From CAYVQZ01 sp964453435 (GTDB lineage: Bacteria; Abyssobacteria; SURF-5): a stretch of DNA of 17,483 nt. The translations under genes and the position numbers were made by a program. Below are positions 14,475 to 17,483 of this stretch, one piece after another. The stretch covers positions 1 through 17,483 of the forward strand of contig CAYVQZ010000077.1 in NCBI GenBank assembly GCA_964453435.1. Direction: 5' to 3'. The number at the start of each line of letters is the position of its first letter. Position 1 is the first letter of the stretch. The notes beneath the pieces are model-generated. The model saw only the letters and a list, made by a program, of their open reading frames with translations, was not told where the DNA came from and did no database searches.

Positions 14475-16334
14475 TCAAAACAGCAGTCGCATGTTTTGTA
14501 TCGAGCGGTATCGGTTTATGACCGCCGCATGACGCTCGGCGGTGAGCTCGACCGCCTCGCAGGGTTGCCGATATATTGAATCAATCCGAGCAATCAGGTT
14601 CTCCAGCCTCCGGGCCATGGCTTCCAAGGAATACCGTGAGCGAACGACGTCGCCGTTCGATTCTATCAATTCCGGTGGAGGGTGTCGAAGCAGCCTGTAC
14701 GTCTCGGTCACAACTGGATTGCGATCGAGAAAACGTGTTGCCAGAGACCGGTCATGCAACATGGAGTCTATCAATTCAAACTGCATCTCGGCATTCAGGT
14801 CCGCGAAATCAACGCAATCTTCGCCACCGAGTCGGAAAAGCTTCTCGTGCGGGACGGATTCAGGCATCCGGCAGGGCGAATCTCTCTGAACCTCGGGTCC
14901 CCGTAACGCACGCGCGTATGCCTCGGCGAGTCGTCCTCTCAGATCGGGCAGGTCCGACATGGATACGGCAAGTCGGTCGTAGAGGTGGCACAGCGCCATT
15001 CCGTTCGCCTCAAAATCGCGCACAAGCCCGGGAATCTTTCTTCCGACGACCGGCCGGTGGCTGACCCAACCCTCATGATATGCAAACCCGAAGCCCTCAA
15101 CAACGGACGTGGTGACAACTCCCGTGCACAGCCCATTCAGGTCGCACATCGAAAAGCGCTCGACTTTCCCGTTCCTTATTTGTCGTTTCGCTGCGCCCGT
15201 AATCATTTCGTTCCCGAAGCCGATGACAAGTGGCAGCTTGCGCAAACCTGCAAAGGCTTTCAGCTTTTCGGAGTAATCGATATCATGCTTCGAATTGGCA
15301 TCAAGCGTTATCAATAGTTGATACCTCTGGCCCAGGTACCCGAACAGAACCGACAGAAGGAGAGATTCGACGTTGTTTTTCCGCCGCATTACTTTGAGGG
15401 GCGAAAGCAGCATCGGAAGCGAAGCGTCGAATACCTGGCGGGTGCATGAGGCGAAGTCCGCAAGCCTTCTCAGCATTTCCTCTCTGTAACCCGAAGGCGG
15501 CGTCTCCAGGCCCGCAAACGCCTGGCTATCCAATTCCCATAGAGGTTTCTGTTCCAGCTTCGAAACGTCCACCGGGTCGGGCAGGAGAAAAATCCTGTCC
15601 GCGGGTATCCCGAGTTCCACAAGGTTCTCCATGTCCGAGGTGTTGATTGTCAAGTACGCCATGTTTCCGCCCATCGGATACATGAAGCTTCGAGCGAAGC
15701 CCTCATCATATCTGCCGGTGCACGTGCGGAATGCGCTTAACTGTTCGGGGCGCTTGTTCTCTGCGAAATCATGGACCTGGTTAATCAGCCAGAGCGGAAG
15801 CGAGTGTTCCGCCGCTATTTCTCCGATACGTTTGAAGGCCATGGTCGCCGAGGGATTCTTTCCGAGAGAAACGTTGTGGACGTGGAGAACGAAAGGACAA
15901 TCAGGAGCGCTCGATTCAACGTCGAGCAAGTTCAGTATTTTTGTCGCAAGCTGTTCCGATGCCTGTAAAAAGGCCGCTCGGCTTGTGTAAGGTTCATGAC
16001 AGTATGCAAGTTCGGGAACCTCCCGCACGCGGAATCGGCCACGCTGTCCATCTTCCCTCACGCCGTCAAAGAACCCTCTCGCGTGTTCTTCCGAATCCAC
16101 GCTCGCTATGACGTCTATTTGCAGCGGCTCGAACAACGAGTGGAAGCTCAAGGCTCGAGCGGTGTCGCGCATTACCGAAACAACGCCGCCGGGCTTCAAG
16201 TGGTAATGCATCGTGGCCAGTCGCAGGCTCTTGCGTTTCACCGAATACGGCCTTGAGTCGAAAAGAATGTCCGGAGCCACAGTCGGCTTTGCGGCAGCCA
16301 CGTCGAGATTTGTTCTCCGGGAACTCGCACTCAT
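14475..16334 (-). CDS. GT-B fold glycosyltransferase (GT4-like) with long C-terminal extension
   Basis: This is a 619-residue glycosyltransferase of the GT4 type. After a 35-residue polar N-terminus, the first Rossmann domain starts with LRLATMHYHLKPGGVVSVM, a GT4-like glycine loop. LHVHNVSLGKN at 150-160, HDFAENKRPEQL at 188-199 and YLTINTSD at 227-234 follow. The donor domain carries PLKVMRRKNNVES at 312-324 and the E-x7-E motif EGFGFAYHE with Glu413 and Glu421. Several of these blocks match the GT-B protein at the end of the operon, so the two are diverged paralogues; this one has about 100 extra residues, partly a C-terminal helical region. Its ATG overlaps the HAD stop (ATGA), with GGAG eight bases before. 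Possible roles are sugar transfer to glucosyl-phosphoglycerate, as MggA does for mannosylglucosylglycerate, or synthesis of a longer glycan. Confidence 0.8.
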   Translation of the reverse strand: MSASSRRTNLDVAAAKPTVAPDILFDSRPYSVKRKSLRLATMHYHLKPGGVVSVMRDTARALSFHSLFEPLQIDVIASVDSEEHARGFFDGVREDGQRGRFRVREVPELAYCHEPYTSRAAFLQASEQLATKILNLLDVESSAPDCPFVLHVHNVSLGKNPSATMAFKRIGEIAAEHSLPLWLINQVHDFAENKRPEQLSAFRTCTGRYDEGFARSFMYPMGGNMAYLTINTSDMENLVELGIPADRIFLLPDPVDVSKLEQKPLWELDSQAFAGLETPPSGYREEMLRRLADFASCTRQVFDASLPMLLSPLKVMRRKNNVESLLLSVLFGYLGQRYQLLITLDANSKHDIDYSEKLKAFAGLRKLPLVIGFGNEMITGAAKRQIRNGKVERFSMCDLNGLCTGVVTTSVVEGFGFAYHEGWVSHRPVVGRKIPGLVRDFEANGMALCHLYDRLAVSMSDLPDLRGRLAEAYARALRGPEVQRDSPCRMPESVPHEKLFRLGGEDCVDFADLNAEMQFELIDSMLHDRSLATRFLDRNPVVTETYRLLRHPPPELIESNGDVVRSRYSLEAMARRLENLIARIDSIYRQPCEAVELTAERHAAVINRYRSIQNMRLLF

Positions 16335-17287
16335 CGAATAAGCTCCACAACATCCGGAAGACGTTTAATTACGGCGTCCGGCTCGAAACCGACGCATTCA
16401 GACCGGCTCGCGCGCATAGTGAGACTATCCCTGTCTCCCGCGAAGAGGATGCACCTGAAACCGGCCTTCCTCGCCGGCGCCATATCGTTGCAAAGGTCGT
16501 TTCCCACGTACAAGGTCTGCTCTGGACTGATTCCCGTCGTCTTCAGTTGTTTGCAGGCTCGCTCAAACGGGACCGGGCTCGGCTTTGCCACGCCAAGCCG
16601 ATACGAAAACAATAATAGCTGCTTGTCGAAAAGTTCGCGCACGGGGAACGTCGCCCGGCTCCCGGCTCGCCGGAGAAGAATGTTCAGGTTGATGAGCGTA
16701 TAGAACTGCGCATTCGAAATGATTCCTTGTCGAAGCCCCAGCTTTTTCACCTCTCGAAGGGCATCGAAAGCTCCCGGGTACAGGTACTTCATTTCCTCGG
16801 CTTGGTCGAAGTAGTAGGCGACCCTGAGAGCTAAATCCAGGGTCACGCAGCCCCCATAGCTTTCCGGTTTATACCCTTTCGACTCCAGCTTCTTAAGCAT
16901 TCGCAACCATATTTCCTCGATTCTTACCTCCGGAAACGCAACTCCATGGCTGATTCTGCGCTTGTGCGTCGTTTGCACTTCCCGCTCAAACATCTGCCGT
17001 AGCGCCTCGGCCGGATCTCCGTCGAAAAACTCCAGGAGTCCGAATTCCTTGCCCGTTCGCCCGAACGCTCCAACCCACTGTTTTTCCCGCATGCGAGGGC
17101 TCATCCAATCGCCCGTCGAATGTCTCAGCAAGGTGCCATAAACGTCCCATAGAACGGCTTTTGCCTGCTCCATTGCCGGCAGACGACTGGCGATACGGGC
17201 GGGCGTGACCGGCCGTTTCTTGCGCCGTAATGCCCTGCGGGTTTGTCTTTTTGCATATTCCTCGATAGTCTCATTCATAGTCCACAC
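16331..17287 (-). CDS. HAD-superfamily hydrolase, candidate sugar-phosphoglycerate phosphatase
   Basis: This 318-residue HAD protein is the first gene of the minus-strand operon. Motif I is DVYGTL with nucleophile Asp48, motif II is the Ser191-Asn192 of IISNAQ, motif III is Lys235 in GVAKPSP, and motif IV is VGNDLCNDM with Asp264 and Asp268. A large helical cap (about 55-170) lies between motifs I and II. The residue two after the nucleophile is Tyr50, as in haloacid dehalogenases, whereas most HAD phosphatases have Asp, so the chemistry is not settled. The operon position suggests removal of phosphate from a glycosyl-3-phosphoglycerate, the second step of glucosylglycerate synthesis. The first 38 residues are very basic. 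The start is uncertain: GTG 17287 or ATG 17278, neither with a good ribosome-binding site. Confidence 0.78.
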   Translation of the reverse strand: MWTMNETIEEYAKRQTRRALRRKKRPVTPARIASRLPAMEQAKAVLWDVYGTLLRHSTGDWMSPRMREKQWVGAFGRTGKEFGLLEFFDGDPAEALRQMFEREVQTTHKRRISHGVAFPEVRIEEIWLRMLKKLESKGYKPESYGGCVTLDLALRVAYYFDQAEEMKYLYPGAFDALREVKKLGLRQGIISNAQFYTLINLNILLRRAGSRATFPVRELFDKQLLLFSYRLGVAKPSPVPFERACKQLKTTGISPEQTLYVGNDLCNDMAPARKAGFRCILFAGDRDSLTMRASRSECVGFEPDAVIKRLPDVVELIR

Positions 17288-17343
17288 GAATTCTTCGCAG
17301 TTCCGTCACCGTGAAATGCCTCTGCCCTCGCTTTTCCGGTTCA

Positions 17344-17373
17344 ATTATAGCGCAAAATGTGGTCGCAGGCCAA
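17344..17373 (-). promoter_or_regulatory. Probable sigma-70 promoter of the glycosyltransferase operon
   Basis: On the minus strand TTGGCC (17373-17368) is followed after 18 bases by a perfect TATAAT (17349-17344). Transcription would begin near 17337, giving a leader of about 50 bases before the HAD gene. No other convincing promoter was seen inside the five-gene cluster, which fits a single transcript of about 7 kb. Confidence 0.55.
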
Positions 17374-17403
17374 GGTGTTCGCTTGCATGCGTTCGTAATA
17401 AAC

Positions 17404-17427
17404 TACCCCGCCGCAAGCAGCGGGGTA
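17404..17427. repeat. GC-rich palindrome, possible terminator or REP-type element
   Basis: TACCCCGC at 17404-17411 and GCGGGGTA at 17420-17427 pair perfectly over eight bases around an eight-base loop, CGCAAGCA. On the minus strand the stem is followed by GTTTATTA, a weak U-rich tail; on the plus strand by only three or four T-rich bases. It sits upstream of the operon promoter, so it could end leftward transcription arriving from beyond the window. The compact stem with a GTAG/CTAC edge also resembles repetitive extragenic palindromes. Only one copy was noticed in this window. Confidence 0.5.
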
Positions 17428-17456
17428 TTTCAGAACAACGACAGTTGGTGATTTTC

Positions 17457-17483
17457 ATGGAGTTTCTGATATTCTTGACTCTG
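17457..17483 (+). CDS. Possible start of a gene running off the right edge
   Basis: An ATG at 17457 opens nine codons, MEFLIFLTL, up to the window end. GGTGA at 17447-17451 could serve as a weak ribosome-binding site. The hydrophobic start could be a signal peptide or a membrane segment. Too little is present to name it, and it may be chance. Confidence 0.25.

Noticed and set aside
1..17483. CRISPR array, tRNA, rRNA, insertion sequence or prophage
   Set aside because: No regularly spaced repeats, cloverleaf sequences, rRNA-like blocks or transposase/integrase frames were seen on reading both strands.

Overview
The window comes from a bacterial chromosome. The protein set (RecO, PilT-type ATPases, TrkH/TrkA), the Shine-Dalgarno sites and several sigma-70-like promoters, two of them with an extended -10, are all bacterial. 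It nevertheless carries a complete DNA topoisomerase VI operon, an enzyme typical of archaea and plants and uncommon in bacteria. The sequence does not fix the phylum; a little-studied, moderately GC-rich lineage is a reasonable guess. I see no rRNA, tRNA, CRISPR array, prophage or transposase gene, and no gene-free stretch longer than about 200 bases.

Layout. (1) 1-5000, plus strand: an L-2-amino-thiazoline-4-carboxylate hydrolase-family protein, the potassium uptake pair trkH-trkA closely followed by an alpha/beta hydrolase with a possible signal peptide, then recO. (2) 5052-7277, plus strand: two consecutive PilT-type ATPase genes behind a good extended -10 promoter. (3) 7274-7573, minus strand: an unrecognised 99-residue protein that converges on the second pilT and diverges from the next operon. 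(4) 7648-10415, plus strand: top6B-top6A, encoding the whole of topoisomerase VI behind its own extended -10 promoter. (5) 17373 back to 10419, minus strand: a tightly packed five-gene operon read as HAD phosphatase, GT-B glycosyltransferase, GT-A enzyme resembling glucosyl-3-phosphoglycerate synthase, second GT-A enzyme, second GT-B glycosyltransferase. (6) The right end has a strong GC-rich palindrome and possibly the first codons of a plus-strand gene.

How the parts may fit. The minus-strand operon looks like a pathway that builds a glucosylglycerate-type compatible solute or a longer glycoside: a 3-phosphoglycerate-linked sugar is made, extended by GT-B enzymes and dephosphorylated by the HAD protein. 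Glucosylglycerate is an anion that some bacteria accumulate with potassium, so the Trk genes in the same window are suggestive, although they are about 8 kb away and not co-transcribed. Topoisomerase VI would supply ATP-dependent DNA relaxation and decatenation beside, or in place of, bacterial type IIA enzymes, which are not visible here. The PilT pair points to twitching-type pilus retraction, but no other pilus gene is present.

Starts were moved from the longest reading frame where ribosome-binding sites, start/stop overlaps or family alignment decided. Four genes appear to use GTG or TTG starts (recO, both pilT genes, top6A); the HAD gene probably does too.
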